DNA of 64,000 nt from Achromobacter sp. UMC46 (GCF_014170335.1 NZ_LZZS01000040.1:124001-188000), one strand, 5' to 3'; shown: positions 19,111 through 28,169, counted from the first letter of the stretch. Numbers and translations: made by a program. The notes: generated by a model not told the origin, from the letters alone.

Positions 19111-20022
19111 TTATCGGCGGGCGCGCACGGCCGCGGTATGGTCATGCAAGGGGTCCGGCGTGGCCAGGAACCGGCGGATGGCCTCGATCTGCGGCGCCAC
19201 GTTCAGCGCCGGCGCGTGGCCGCAATCGGGAAAGTCGATGCGTTGCGCGCACGGTCCGCGCCGCGTCATCGCATCGGCGACGTCGGGCAACAGCAGATCG
19301 GATTCGGCGCCACGCAGCAGCAGCACCGGCAGGCGCAGCGAGTCGTAGCCGCTCCACCGGTCATAGTCGCCGGGGTGATGGCTGAACTGGCCGACGATGG
19401 CTGGATCGTAATGCGCGGTGACGCGGCCATCGGGCAGCCGCCGCATCGACGTCTCGGCCATCCGGCGCCATTGCTCGTCGCTTTGCCAGCCATAGGGCTT
19501 GTAGGCGACGCGCAGCCAGGCCTCCAGTTCGGTGACGGTGTCGAATGCGGGCGGGTTGCCCGCATACGCCAGGATGCGGTCGATGGCCGGCTGCGGCAGC
19601 TCGGGTCCGATGTCGTTGACGACCAGGTGCGAGATCCGGCCGCGTAGCGTCGTGGCCGCGGCATGCATGCCGGTGGCGCCGCCCATCGACGTGCCGACCC
19701 AGCGCAGGCGGGCAAGGGACAAGCCGTCGGCCAGGGCGCAGGCAAGGCGCGCGTAGAAGTCCAGCCGGTATTCGCCGACCGGATCGGGGCTCCATTGCGA
19801 CAGGCCGCGGCCGATCGTGTCGGGGCAGATGACGCGGTAGTCGTCCGCCAGCGCGTTCGCCAGTTCGTCGAAGTCGCGGCCGGTGCGGGCCAGGCCATGC
19901 CACATGACGACGGGGGGCGCGTCGGCCTTGCCCCATTCGGTCAGATGCAGCTCGCGGCCTTCGCAGCGCAAGTAGCGCGAAGCGGGCGTGTGGCGGGCGG
20001 CCGTTGCAGGCGCGTGGGCCAT
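19111..20022 (-). CDS. Alpha/beta hydrolase
   Basis: ATG 20022 follows a strong GGGAGGAG site and gives 303 residues; more distant starts lie in the promoter region. The alpha/beta hydrolase fold shows the oxyanion strand VVMWHGLARTGRDFDELA, nucleophile elbow GTSMGGATG (serine) and a late histidine in DCGHAPAL; an acid lies in LLLRGAESDLLLPDV. It is the first gene of the transporter operon and probably acts on the imported compound or its breakdown product. Specific substrate unknown. Confidence 0.85.
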   Translation of the reverse strand: MAHAPATAARHTPASRYLRCEGRELHLTEWGKADAPPVVMWHGLARTGRDFDELANALADDYRVICPDTIGRGLSQWSPDPVGEYRLDFYARLACALADGLSLARLRWVGTSMGGATGMHAAATTLRGRISHLVVNDIGPELPQPAIDRILAYAGNPPAFDTVTELEAWLRVAYKPYGWQSDEQWRRMAETSMRRLPDGRVTAHYDPAIVGQFSHHPGDYDRWSGYDSLRLPVLLLRGAESDLLLPDVADAMTRRGPCAQRIDFPDCGHAPALNVAPQIEAIRRFLATPDPLHDHTAAVRARR

Positions 20023-20065
20023 GAGTCTCCTCCCGGGTTGTCCAGGTTGTGTGCTTATCGGGCTG

Positions 20066-20095
20066 ACTATAGACTTGCGCCAAACGCATCCACAA
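20066..20095 (-). promoter_or_regulatory. Candidate promoter of the hydrolase-transporter operon
   Basis: Read leftward, TTGTGG (20095-20090) and TATAGT (20071-20066) are 18 bases apart and end 44 bases before the hydrolase start. It lies in the 161-base gap shared with the divergent AraC-type regulator. Confidence 0.4.
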
Positions 20096-20183
20096 TGCGC
20101 TGCGCACCCCAAAGCAGGGTGAGTCAAGAAGTTGTAGACGCAAGATCAAATTGCGCTTCCCCCCGCGTACAGGAGACCGCGCC

Positions 20184-21143
20184 ATGCCCGATACGGAATT
20201 TGCCATTTCGGCCAGCGCCGGCGCTGACCGGCGCGAGCAATGGCGCGCGGCATTGTCGGACGCTTTTGGTCCGTTCGAGGTGCACGGGGGCATGCCCAGC
20301 CATTTCGCCGGGCATGTGCGCTACGCGCGCCGCGCCAGCCTGCAATTCAATGACCTGCACTATCAGGGACAGAAGCTGGAGCGCACGGCGGGCAATGTGT
20401 CGCGGCTGGACCAGGAGTTCTATACCTTTGGGCTGCCGCTGGCCGGTCCGCTGGCCGTGCGGCAGCAGGGCCGCGAGTTCCAGGTGGAGCCCGGTTGCGT
20501 GTACCTGATGAACCAGAGCCTGCCTTACCAGGCGACGGCGTTGGGGGCGTCCGGCTACCGCAGCCTGAGCGTGTCTTTTCCGCGCAGCGCGTTGTCGCAG
20601 CGCGATTCCCGCATCGGCGCCTTCTACAAGCTGCGCGTCGACGACGGGTCCCCGCGCGGCGCGATGCTGGCCAGCTATATGGACCACCTGTTCAAGGGGA
20701 TGGGCGGCTGGTCGGATACCGAAGTGACCGAGTTGGGCGAGCGCTTGATCGACCTGATCGTGCTGTTCCTGGTGCAATCGGGGCAGGGCCATGCGTCGGA
20801 GTCCGACAGCAGCGTGACGGTGGCGCACCGGCAGCGCGTATTGGCGTATATCCGGCAGCATCTGGCCGACCCGGCATTGTCGCCGCAGGCGGTGGCGCAA
20901 GGATGCGGCGTGTCGGTGGCCTACCTGCACCGCATCCTGCGCGCGGGCGGCCTGTCGGCCGAGTCCTTCATTTTCGATCAACGCCTGGACAAGTGCCGCG
21001 AGCTGCTGCTGAATCCGCAGCACCGCCACCGCAGCATTGCCGAACTGGCCTATCAGGTGGGTTTTTCACACCCCTCGCATTTCAGCCGCCTGTTCAAGCG
21101 GCGCTTCGGCATGACGCCGCGGGACCTGCGCGCAAGCTCGTAG
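20184..21143 (+). CDS. AraC-family transcriptional regulator
   Basis: Start at ATG 20184 after AGGAGA. The 319-residue protein has an N-terminal cupin-like AraC-binding-like domain (about 30-190) and a C-terminal double helix-turn-helix (about 215-315). Key segments are LSPQAVAQGCGVSVAYLHRI and IAELAYQVGFSHPSHFSRLF. It is divergent from the hydrolase-ABC operon and is the obvious candidate activator for it. The effector is unknown. Confidence 0.88.
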   Translation: MPDTEFAISASAGADRREQWRAALSDAFGPFEVHGGMPSHFAGHVRYARRASLQFNDLHYQGQKLERTAGNVSRLDQEFYTFGLPLAGPLAVRQQGREFQVEPGCVYLMNQSLPYQATALGASGYRSLSVSFPRSALSQRDSRIGAFYKLRVDDGSPRGAMLASYMDHLFKGMGGWSDTEVTELGERLIDLIVLFLVQSGQGHASESDSSVTVAHRQRVLAYIRQHLADPALSPQAVAQGCGVSVAYLHRILRAGGLSAESFIFDQRLDKCRELLLNPQHRHRSIAELAYQVGFSHPSHFSRLFKRRFGMTPRDLRASS

Positions 21144-21159
21144 GGCGCGCCGGGAGGCG

Positions 21160-21666
21160 TCAGCCGCCGTAGAAATGCATCAGTGTCCACGTCGTCACGT
21201 ATAGGCCGACGCCGAACACGGCGTGCGCCATCAGGCTGCGCAGGCGTGCCGTGTTGGGGCGCGGCGTCTTGCTGGCCGCGATGCCGGCGCCCATGCCCGG
21301 TTGCAAGATGAAGAATGGCGCGGCGACGCTCAGGATGCCGAAGAGCAGGGCGGGCGCCAGCGTGGGGCGCAGCGTCCAGGGGATGCCCACGACGGCCAGC
21401 AGCATGGCCGCGAAGACGATGCCGATGGCGTAATGCGCGCCCCAGCCCAGCCACGCTTCGCCACGCACAGGCGCCGACCGAGCCATGTTCTCGTGGCGGA
21501 AGCGGCCGCGGGGCAGGTGCCCGATCCAACGGCCCACCATCGCGAAGTTCAGGGACGGGATGCCGAAACAGCGCTTGATGACTATCGCCCACAGGTCCAT
21601 CACCAGCGTGGCCCCCACGCCGATCAGCACGGCGCATTGGATGAATTCAAGGACTGCTGGGTTCAT
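21160..21666 (-). CDS. DUF2938 family integral membrane protein
   Basis: ATG 21666 is preceded by a GGGGGG run and gives 168 residues with four to five hydrophobic segments. The DUF2938 pattern is seen in the N-terminal VLIGVGATLVMDLWAIVIKR, in WLGWGAHYAIGIVFA and in the C-terminal LMAHAVFGVGLYV. The family has no established function. It faces an ArsR-rhodanese regulator across a 64-base gap holding a perfect palindrome that would overlap its promoter, so control by that regulator is likely. Confidence 0.85.
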   Translation of the reverse strand: MNPAVLEFIQCAVLIGVGATLVMDLWAIVIKRCFGIPSLNFAMVGRWIGHLPRGRFRHENMARSAPVRGEAWLGWGAHYAIGIVFAAMLLAVVGIPWTLRPTLAPALLFGILSVAAPFFILQPGMGAGIAASKTPRPNTARLRSLMAHAVFGVGLYVTTWTLMHFYGG

Positions 21667-21689
21667 GGAGAGACCCCCCTGGTTTATGT

Positions 21690-21711
21690 CATTCAATTTA
21701 TTGATTGAATG
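21690..21711. promoter_or_regulatory. Palindromic operator between DUF2938 and ArsR-rhodanese genes
   Basis: CATTCAAT and ATTGAATG form a perfect eight-base inverted repeat with a six-base AT-rich spacer. The position midway between two divergent start codons, and the AATtnnATT-type AT-rich symmetry, fit an ArsR-family dimer site. Confidence 0.62.
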
Positions 21712-21736
21712 TTAGAGTGATGATATCGTCGTGTCA

Positions 21737-22411
21737 ATGAATCCGACGGACATCCCGCAACCCTCCCAGCGCTTCGACGCGCTTGCCGAGATCGCCAAGA
21801 CCCTGGGGCAAGCCCACCGCCTGGCCTTGCTCGAACACATCGCGCAGGGCGAACGCGCGGTCGAGCGGCTGGCCGAGCTATCAGGGCTCTCGGTCGCCAA
21901 CACGTCTCAGCATCTGCAGCACCTGCGCCGCGCCGGCTTCGTGCAGACCCGGCGCGACGGCAAGCGGGTGCTCTATCGGCTAGGGGCGGGACCGATCGCG
22001 CCGCTTCTGGCCGCGCTGCGCGGCTACGCCGAACATCAGCATGCCGAGATCCGGGACGTCATCGCCGACAGCATCCATCAGCGCAACCGCCTGGACGGCA
22101 TCTCCATCGAAGAGTTGCTGGGCCTGCTGGACAGCGGCAGCGTCGTGCTGCTGGACGTGCGTCCGCCCGAGGAGTTCGCGCAAGGCCATTTGCCGGGCGC
22201 CATCAACATCCCCACCGAAGACCTGAAGCGCCGCTTGGCCGAGGTGCCCGCCGGCGCCGATATCGTCGCCTATTGCCGCGGACCGTACTGCGTGCTGTCC
22301 TCCGACGCCGTGGCGGCGCTACGCGCGCATGGCGTGCCGGCGCGCCGGCTGGATGCCGGCTTCCCGGAGTGGAAGGCGGCGGGCCTGCAGGTCGAGGCCG
22401 CGCAGGCTTGA
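21737..22411 (+). CDS. ArsR-family regulator fused to a rhodanese domain
   Basis: ATG 21737 gives 224 residues; a GTG two codons earlier is also open. An N-terminal winged helix (about 10-95, with LAELSGLSVANTSQHLQHLR) is joined to a rhodanese domain (about 115-220) with DVRPPEEFAQGHLPGAINIP. Its active loop YCRGPYC carries two cysteines. The ArsR metal-site cysteines ELCVC are absent. Such fusions are proposed to sense sulfur species through persulfidation of the rhodanese cysteine. It probably binds the adjacent palindrome and controls itself and the DUF2938 gene. Confidence 0.87.
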   Translation: MNPTDIPQPSQRFDALAEIAKTLGQAHRLALLEHIAQGERAVERLAELSGLSVANTSQHLQHLRRAGFVQTRRDGKRVLYRLGAGPIAPLLAALRGYAEHQHAEIRDVIADSIHQRNRLDGISIEELLGLLDSGSVVLLDVRPPEEFAQGHLPGAINIPTEDLKRRLAEVPAGADIVAYCRGPYCVLSSDAVAALRAHGVPARRLDAGFPEWKAAGLQVEAAQA

Positions 22412-22445
22412 ATCCCCGGCAGGCGTCTCTGCCGGTCCGAAGACG

Positions 22446-22480
22446 AAAAAAAGCCCCGCGAACCGAACGGCGGGGCTTTA
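22446..22480 (-). terminator. Terminator of the aldehyde dehydrogenase gene
   Basis: AAAGCCCCGC pairs with GCGGGGCTTT around a ten-base loop. On the leftward strand the stem is followed by seven T, ideal for the aldehyde dehydrogenase transcript; in the other direction the T tract is only three, so activity there is weaker. Confidence 0.8.
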
Positions 22481-22499
22481 CGGTGTTGCGGGCTAGCGG

Positions 22500-23927
22500 T
22501 CAGATGTGCGTGATGAATTTCGTGACCAGGTAGCCGTCGAACGTTTCCAGGCCGCCTTCGCTGCCGATGCCGCTGTCCTTGATGCCGCCAAACGGCGTCT
22601 CTGCCAGCGCGCTGCCGAAGTGATTGATGTTGACCATGCCGGCTTCCAGGCCGTTCGAGACTTTCGTGGCCGTCTTCAGCGAGTTCGTGAATACGTAGGA
22701 CGACAGGCCGAACGGCAGGCTGTTGGCGCGGCGCAGCACCTCGTCGGTGTCCTTGAAGCGGACAACCGGCGCGACCGGGCCAAAGGGCTCTTCGGTCATC
22801 AGCATGGAGTCGTCGGGCAGGTCCGTCACGACCGTGGGGGCGAAGAAGAAGCCCTTGCGGTCCAGCGGGCCGCCGCCGACCACGACCTTGCCGCCATGCT
22901 TTTTGGCGTCGTCGATGAAGGCGCTCATGGCGGGCACGCGGCGCTCATGGGCCAGCGGGCCCATGTCGGTGCCGGCTTCCAGCCCGTCGCCGACCTTGAT
23001 GTTCTTCAGCACGTCCGAGAAGCGCGCCAGGAATTGCTCGTAGGCGCCTTCCTGCACGTAGAAGCGGGTGGGTGACACGCAGACCTGGCCTGCGTTGCGG
23101 ACCTTGAACTTCGCCAGCATCTCGGCGGCGCGCTCGACATCGGCGTCGTCGAACACCAGCACGGGCGAATGGCCGCCCAATTCCATCGTGACGCGCTTCA
23201 TGTGCGCGCCGGCCAGGGCGGCCAGCTGCTTGCCCACCGGCACGGAACCGGTGAACGACACCTTGCGCACGATCGGCGAACGGATCAGGTAGTCGGAGAT
23301 CTTGGCGGGCTCGCCCCAGACGATGTTCAGGCAGCCCTTGGGCAGGCCGGCGTCATGGAACATGCGGGCAATCGCCATGACGGCGCTGGGCGAATCTTCC
23401 GGGCCTTTCAGCACCACTGTGCAGCCGGCGCCGAGCGCGGCGGCGATCTTGCGGATGGCCTGGTTGTACGGGAAGTTCCAGGGCGTGAAGGCGGCGCAGA
23501 CGCCGATGGGTTCGCGCACGACGAACTGGCGCACGTCCGGGTTGCGGGGCGGCACGACGCGGCCGTAGATGCGGCGGCATTCTTCGGCATGCCAGTCGGC
23601 GTGCTCGGCGCAGGAGGTGACTTCGCCCACGGCTTCGGCCAGCGGCTTGCCCTGGTCCAGCGTCATGTTGCGGCCGATTTCCTTGGCGCGCTCGCGCGAC
23701 AGCGTGGCGACCTTGCGCAGGATGGCGGAACGGTCCATCGGGGAAGACTTCTTCCAGGACTCGAACGCGCGCTGGGCGGCGGCTAGCGCGCGGTCCAGAT
23801 CCGCTTCGGTGGCGTGAGGCAGCTGGCCAAGCACTTCCAGCGTGGCCGGGTTGATGACGTCCTGGGTGCGCCTACCCTCGCCGGAGATGAATTCGCCGTC
23901 GATATACAGCGCCAACTGTTCATACAT
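22500..23927 (-). CDS. NAD(P)-dependent aldehyde dehydrogenase, succinate-semialdehyde dehydrogenase type
   Basis: A 475-residue enzyme of the aldehyde dehydrogenase superfamily. Features are the cofactor region [19 protein letters not shown], the Rossmann motif [12 protein letters not shown], general base glutamate in MELGGHSP and catalytic cysteine in NAGQVCVSP. Overall form is closest to the GabD/Sad subgroup that oxidises succinate semialdehyde to succinate, but substrate cannot be settled from sequence. It is a single-gene unit with its own terminator. Confidence 0.88.
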   Translation of the reverse strand: MYEQLALYIDGEFISGEGRRTQDVINPATLEVLGQLPHATEADLDRALAAAQRAFESWKKSSPMDRSAILRKVATLSRERAKEIGRNMTLDQGKPLAEAVGEVTSCAEHADWHAEECRRIYGRVVPPRNPDVRQFVVREPIGVCAAFTPWNFPYNQAIRKIAAALGAGCTVVLKGPEDSPSAVMAIARMFHDAGLPKGCLNIVWGEPAKISDYLIRSPIVRKVSFTGSVPVGKQLAALAGAHMKRVTMELGGHSPVLVFDDADVERAAEMLAKFKVRNAGQVCVSPTRFYVQEGAYEQFLARFSDVLKNIKVGDGLEAGTDMGPLAHERRVPAMSAFIDDAKKHGGKVVVGGGPLDRKGFFFAPTVVTDLPDDSMLMTEEPFGPVAPVVRFKDTDEVLRRANSLPFGLSSYVFTNSLKTATKVSNGLEAGMVNINHFGSALAETPFGGIKDSGIGSEGGLETFDGYLVTKFITHI

Positions 23928-24139
23928 GCCTGTCGTTCCTTGCGAAATGGAAGTGGAGTGCGACCGCTGTCGCCCGCGCCAGTCTAAACCAGCTTATGCG
24001 CGCCAGGGAGGGCCACTCCCGCGCGCGAACCTGGGGCCAATCGGGGGCCAATCGGGGGGGGCGCCCGGCGGCCCGTCTTGCAAGCCCCGGTCCGCATGGC
24101 GACAATGGGGCTCTTTGGCTGACGAACACCGAATCCATC

Positions 24140-24892
24140 GTGCAACCCGCCGACGCGCGTCCCGCAGGCAAGCCCAGTCTCTATTCCCGCGTGTTGTTCC
24201 GCTTCATCGATTGGCTGCGCCATCGGATCGCCCAGGCGTCGCTGGTGGGGGACCGCCCCATCTTCCAAAACAGCCAATTCCCGTGGATCACCGCCCTGGA
24301 GGTCCAGACGCCTGCCATCCGCGCCGAATTGACGGCACTGCTGGGCCATCGGCAGCAACTGCCCGCCTTCCACGAGATCTCCCCCGATGTGGGCATGATC
24401 ACGTCGGACGACCAATGGAAGACGTTCCTTTTCATGGGTTACGGCCTGCGCTCCGAGCGCAACCTGGCCAGTTGTCCGGCGACGGCCCGGGCGCTGGAGG
24501 GAATCCCGGGCATCCGCAGCGCCTTCTTCTCGATCCTCGAACCCGGCAAGAGGATCCCGCTGCACACCGGCCCCTACAACGGCGTCCTGCGCCTGCACCT
24601 TGGGCTGGTCGTGCCCGAGCCCGCGGACCGGTGTTGGATCGAGGTCGGGGGCGAACGCTACTCCTGGCGGGAAGGCCGCGCCGTCGTGTTTGACGACCTG
24701 TATCCCCACCAGGTGCACAACGATACGGACGGCTTGCGCGCCGTGTTGTTCGTGGACTTTGAACGGCCGTGCCGGGTTCCGGTAAAATGGCTGAATCGCC
24801 TGGTGCTAAGGGCGGCCCCGTTCACGGACGAAATCCGTCGCGGCAAGGCCAACCACGATGCCTGGGAGAAGGGCTTTTACCGCAACAAATAA
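24140..24892 (+). CDS. Aspartyl/asparaginyl beta-hydroxylase family dioxygenase
   Basis: The start is uncertain. GTG 24140 (250 residues) is preferred because upstream codons to 23996 look non-coding; neither choice has a clear ribosome binding site. The jelly-roll domain shows HTGPYNGVLRLHLGL with the first iron histidine, GGERYSWREGRAVVFDD, and LYPHQVHN with the second. As in aspartyl beta-hydroxylase, the first motif lacks the usual carboxylate ligand (HTG, not HxD). The LpxO lipid A hydroxylase is a relative, so the substrate may be lipid or protein. It is the last gene before the rplN promoter. Confidence 0.8.
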   Translation: MQPADARPAGKPSLYSRVLFRFIDWLRHRIAQASLVGDRPIFQNSQFPWITALEVQTPAIRAELTALLGHRQQLPAFHEISPDVGMITSDDQWKTFLFMGYGLRSERNLASCPATARALEGIPGIRSAFFSILEPGKRIPLHTGPYNGVLRLHLGLVVPEPADRCWIEVGGERYSWREGRAVVFDDLYPHQVHNDTDGLRAVLFVDFERPCRVPVKWLNRLVLRAAPFTDEIRRGKANHDAWEKGFYRNK

Positions 24893-24965
24893 GGGGCGGA
24901 TGGCTCGAAAACCGTTCCCCTCATAGAGGGGGTGTGGTGTTTTGTGCGTCATTCCAACAAAGTGC

Positions 24966-24994
24966 TTGCGCTCAAAATTTAACCACGCTAGAAT
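24966..24994 (+). promoter_or_regulatory. Candidate promoter of the spc block
   Basis: TTGCGC (24966-24971) and TAGAAT (24989-24994) are 17 bases apart in the 367-base gap before rplN. Since rplN no longer follows rpsQ, a promoter is needed here; this is the best match and predicts a leader of about 260 bases. Confidence 0.45.
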
Positions 24995-25118
24995 GATCAG
25001 CTTTCCCAGATTGTCGATTGAGTTCACCGAAAGTTGTTTCGAAAACTCGCCGGCGTGTTGGGGGAATACCCGCAGGATTTCAACCCAGGGTCGTTGCGTT
25101 GCCAACCAGTTGCAGAGG

Positions 25119-25248
25119 TAGAGCGAAAGCTCTAGCGCTACAACACATAAAGCAGGGCGGCAGACCTGACGGGACCAAAACTGGCAGGAATTGCAGAGTT
25201 CCTCGGGGGGAAAACCCCGGGAAAACAGTATTTCCAGTTAAGTTGGAA
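25119..25248 (+). promoter_or_regulatory. Structured leader before rplN
   Basis: Three hairpins are visible: TAGAGC-GAAA-GCTCTA, a perfect stem closed by a GNRA tetraloop (25119-25134); CGGGG/CCCCG (25204-25219); and TTCCA/TGGAA (25232-25248), which ends next to the AGGA ribosome binding site. The remainder of 24893-25259 holds only the candidate promoter. Confidence 0.4.
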
Positions 25249-25259
25249 CAGGAAAAATC

Positions 25260-25628
25260 ATGATCCAAATGCAGACCACGCTGGACGTGGCCGATAACAC
25301 TGGTGCGCGTCATGTCATGTGCATTAAGGTGCTCGGTGGCTCCAAGCGCCGTTATGCCGGTATCGGCGACATCATCAAGGTGAGCGTCAAAGATGCGGCT
25401 CCGCGCGGACGCGTCAAGAAAGGCGAAATTTACAATGCCGTGGTGGTTCGTACCGCCAAGGGCGTGCGCCGTAAAGACGGTTCGCTGATTAAGTTCGGTG
25501 GCAATGCCGCCGTGTTGCTCAACGCCAAGCTGGAGCCCATCGGCACCCGCATCTTCGGACCCGTTACGCGTGAACTGCGTACCGAGAAGTTCATGAAGAT
25601 CGTGTCGCTGGCCCCGGAAGTGCTGTAA
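25260..25628 (+). CDS. rplN: 50S ribosomal protein L14
   Basis: The 122-residue L14 starts [20 protein letters not shown]. It is a 23S rRNA binding protein at the subunit interface that also contacts RsfS. It is the first gene of the spc block in this genome, separated from rpsQ by about 11.5 kb. Confidence 0.98.
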   Translation: MIQMQTTLDVADNTGARHVMCIKVLGGSKRRYAGIGDIIKVSVKDAAPRGRVKKGEIYNAVVVRTAKGVRRKDGSLIKFGGNAAVLLNAKLEPIGTRIFGPVTRELRTEKFMKIVSLAPEVL

Positions 25629-25639
25629 GGAGCCCTACG

Positions 25640-25960
25640 ATGAACAACATTCGTAAAGGCGACGAAGTCATCGTCCTGACCGGCCGCGACAAGAAGCGTC
25701 GCGGTACCGTGCTGGCTCGTGTTGATGCCGACCACGTTCTGGTCGAAGGCGTCAACATCGTCAAAAAGCACGTGAAAGCCAACCCGATGGCTAACAACCC
25801 GGGCGGGATTGTCGAAAAGACCATGCCGATCCACATCTCGAATGTGGCGCTCTTCAACCCCGCAACCGGTCGTGGCGACCGCGTGGGCGTTCAAGATGTC
25901 GAAGGTCGCAAGGTCCGCGTGTTCCGTTCCAATGGTGCCGTTGTCGGCGCCAAGGCGTAA
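25640..25960 (+). CDS. rplX: 50S ribosomal protein L24
   Basis: The 106-residue L24 has the KOW motif [19 protein letters not shown] near the N-terminus and the HVKANP / [15 protein letters not shown] core. An assembly initiator of the 50S subunit. It lies 11 bases after rplN. Confidence 0.97.
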   Translation: MNNIRKGDEVIVLTGRDKKRRGTVLARVDADHVLVEGVNIVKKHVKANPMANNPGGIVEKTMPIHISNVALFNPATGRGDRVGVQDVEGRKVRVFRSNGAVVGAKA

Positions 25961-25972
25961 GGGGCGACAGAC

Positions 25973-26512
25973 ATGTCTCGTTTGCAAGATTTCTACAAGA
26001 GCAAGGTCGCTGGCGACCTGCAGGCCAAGTTTGGCTACAAGAGCGTCATGGAAGTGCCGCGCATCACCAAGATCACCCTGAACATGGGTGTCTCGGAAGC
26101 CGTGTCCGATAAGAAGGTTATCGAACACGCGGTGTCGGACCTGACCAAGATTGCTGGCCAAAAGCCTGTCGTGACGAAGACCAAGAAGGCTATCGCCGGT
26201 TTCAAGATCCGCGAAAACTACCCGATTGGTTGCATGGTCACGCTGCGTGGTCAACGCATGTATGAATTCCTGGATCGCCTCGTTGCGGTCGCGCTGCCTC
26301 GTGTGCGCGACTTCCGTGGTATCTCGGGTCGTGCATTTGACGGCCGCGGCAACTACAACATCGGGGTGAAAGAGCAGATCATTTTCCCCGAAATCGAGTA
26401 CGACAAGATCGACGCGCTGCGTGGGCTGAACATCAGCATCACCACCTCCGCGAAGACCGACGAAGAAGCCAAGGCGCTGTTGACGGCCTTCAGCTTCCCG
26501 TTCCGTAACTAA
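25973..26512 (+). CDS. rplE: 50S ribosomal protein L5
   Basis: The 179-residue L5 binds 5S rRNA in the central protuberance. Conserved [35 protein letters not shown] and the C-terminal [12 protein letters not shown] are present. Placed 12 bases after rplX. Confidence 0.97.
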   Translation: MSRLQDFYKSKVAGDLQAKFGYKSVMEVPRITKITLNMGVSEAVSDKKVIEHAVSDLTKIAGQKPVVTKTKKAIAGFKIRENYPIGCMVTLRGQRMYEFLDRLVAVALPRVRDFRGISGRAFDGRGNYNIGVKEQIIFPEIEYDKIDALRGLNISITTSAKTDEEAKALLTAFSFPFRN

Positions 26513-26524
26513 GGGGCTGATGAC

Positions 26525-26830
26525 GTGGCAAAACTTTCCCTCATCAATCGCGACATCAAGCGCGCCAAGCTGGCTGACAAGTTCGCTGGCAAGCGTGCTG
26601 AGTTGAAGGCGATCATCGACGACCAGTCGAAGACCGACGAAGAACGTTACCAAGCTCGGCTCAAGCTGCAACAGCTGCCGCGCAATGCCAATCCGACGCG
26701 CCAACGTAACCGTTGCGTGGTCACCGGTCGTCCGCGCGGTGTGTTCCGCAAGTTCGGCCTGACGCGTCACAAACTGCGTGAAATGGCGATGAAGGGCGAA
26801 ATCCCCGGCATCACCAAGGCCAGCTGGTAG
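26525..26830 (+). CDS. rpsN: 30S ribosomal protein S14
   Basis: The 101-residue long form of S14 starts with GTG at 26525. It lacks the CxxC zinc motifs, so it is the zinc-independent type; the C-terminal block [19 protein letters not shown] is conserved. 30S head protein, 12 bases after rplE. Confidence 0.96.
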   Translation: MAKLSLINRDIKRAKLADKFAGKRAELKAIIDDQSKTDEERYQARLKLQQLPRNANPTRQRNRCVVTGRPRGVFRKFGLTRHKLREMAMKGEIPGITKASW

Positions 26831-26840
26831 GAGATACATT

Positions 26841-27236
26841 ATGAGCATGAGCGATCCCATCGCCGATATGCTGACCCGCATTCGCAATGCGCAGCAAGTG
26901 GACAAAGTTACGGTGAGCATGCCCTCCTCGAAGCTGAAGGCGGCTATTGCCGCTGTGCTGAAAGACGAAGGCTACATCGACAGCTTTGAAATCAAGGGCA
27001 CCCAGGCCAAGCCTGAGCTCGAGATCACCCTGAAGTACTACGCTGGCCGTCCGGTTATCGAGCGCATTGAACGCGTTTCGCGCCCCGGTCTGCGTATCTA
27101 CAAGGGCCGTACCAGCATTCCTCAGGTCATGAACGGCCTGGGCGTGGCTATCGTTTCGACCTCGCGCGGCGTCATGACCGACCGTAAGGCTCGCGCCAAC
27201 GGCGTCGGCGGCGAAGTGCTGTGCTACGTGGCCTAA
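26841..27236 (+). CDS. rpsH: 30S ribosomal protein S8
   Basis: The 131-residue S8 ([16 protein letters not shown]) may start at either of two close ATG codons. The RNA-binding C-terminal [20 protein letters not shown] is intact. In E. coli S8 represses the spc operon at the L5 start; no comparable structure was sought by folding here. Confidence 0.97.
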   Translation: MSMSDPIADMLTRIRNAQQVDKVTVSMPSSKLKAAIAAVLKDEGYIDSFEIKGTQAKPELEITLKYYAGRPVIERIERVSRPGLRIYKGRTSIPQVMNGLGVAIVSTSRGVMTDRKARANGVGGEVLCYVA

Positions 27237-27248
27237 GGAGAAATTCTA

Positions 27249-27782
27249 ATGTCACGTATCGCTAAGTATCCGGTCGAACTGCCGAAGGGTGTCGAAGCTG
27301 ACATCAAGCAGGATCAGATCATTGTCAAGGGCCCGCTGGGCACCCTGACTCAAGCCCTGACTGGCGACGTCACGGTTGCGTTGGACGAAGGCAAGCTCAC
27401 GTTTGCCGCCGCCAACGAAACGCGTCACGCCAATGCCATGTCGGGTACCGTGCGCGCTCTGGTGGCCAATATGGTCACTGGCGTGAGCAAGGGCTTCGAG
27501 CGCAAGCTGACCCTGGTTGGCGTGGGTTACCGCGCCTCGATCCAAGGCGATGCCGTTAAGCTGCAGCTCGGTTTCTCGCACGACGTTTTGCATCAGTTGC
27601 CGGCCGGTATCAAGGCCGAATGCCCCACCCAGACGGAAATCGTCATCAAGGGCGCCAACAAGCAAGTCGTCGGTCAGATGGCCGCTGAAATCCGCGCGTA
27701 CCGCGAACCCGAACCCTACAAGGGCAAGGGTGTGCGTTACTCGGACGAACGCGTCGTCATCAAAGAAACCAAGAAGAAATAA
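27249..27782 (+). CDS. rplF: 50S ribosomal protein L6
   Basis: The 177-residue L6 has two repeated alpha/beta domains and the C-terminal signature [15 protein letters not shown]. It lies near the factor-binding site of the 50S subunit. Standard spc position. Confidence 0.97.
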   Translation: MSRIAKYPVELPKGVEADIKQDQIIVKGPLGTLTQALTGDVTVALDEGKLTFAAANETRHANAMSGTVRALVANMVTGVSKGFERKLTLVGVGYRASIQGDAVKLQLGFSHDVLHQLPAGIKAECPTQTEIVIKGANKQVVGQMAAEIRAYREPEPYKGKGVRYSDERVVIKETKKK

Positions 27783-27803
27783 CGGCGCACGCAAGGACGA
27801 ATC

Positions 27804-28169
27804 ATGGACAAAAAAGTTTCCCGTTTGCGTCGTGCGGTTCCGACCCGCCGGAAGATCAACGAGTTGCGCGTTCACCGCCTCTCCGTCTTCCGCTCGAACC
27901 AGCACATCTACGCCAACATCATTTCGCCGGAAGGCGATCGCGTTCTGGTCAGCGCCTCGACGGTGGAAGCCGAAGTGCGTGCGCAACTGGCCGGCCAAAC
28001 CGGTCAGGGCGGCAACACTGCCGCTGCGACGCTGGTCGGCAAGCGCGTGGCCGAAAAAGCCAAGGCTGCCGGTATCGAACTGGTCGCTTTCGATCGCTCG
28101 GGCTTTCGTTACCATGGCCGCGTGAAAGCGCTGGCCGATGCCGCGCGTGAAGCCGGCCTGAAGTTCTAA
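27804..28169 (+). CDS. rplR: 50S ribosomal protein L18
   Basis: The 121-residue L18 binds 5S rRNA with L5. Sequence [20 protein letters not shown] and C-terminal [20 protein letters not shown] match the family. It is 21 bases after rplF and 15 bases before rpsE. Confidence 0.97.
   Translation: MDKKVSRLRRAVPTRRKINELRVHRLSVFRSNQHIYANIISPEGDRVLVSASTVEAEVRAQLAGQTGQGGNTAAATLVGKRVAEKAKAAGIELVAFDRSGFRYHGRVKALADAAREAGLKF

Noticed and set aside
17149-19647. Open frame of 832 codons opposite the binding protein and hydrolase genes
   Set aside because: Crosses three well-supported genes in antisense, with Arg/His/Gln-rich shadow composition.
13774-24892. The segment between rpsQ and rplN as a recent mobile island
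   Set aside because: No integrase, transposase, tRNA, direct repeats or evident base-composition shift is visible; genes are ordinary chromosomal operons with local-style terminators.
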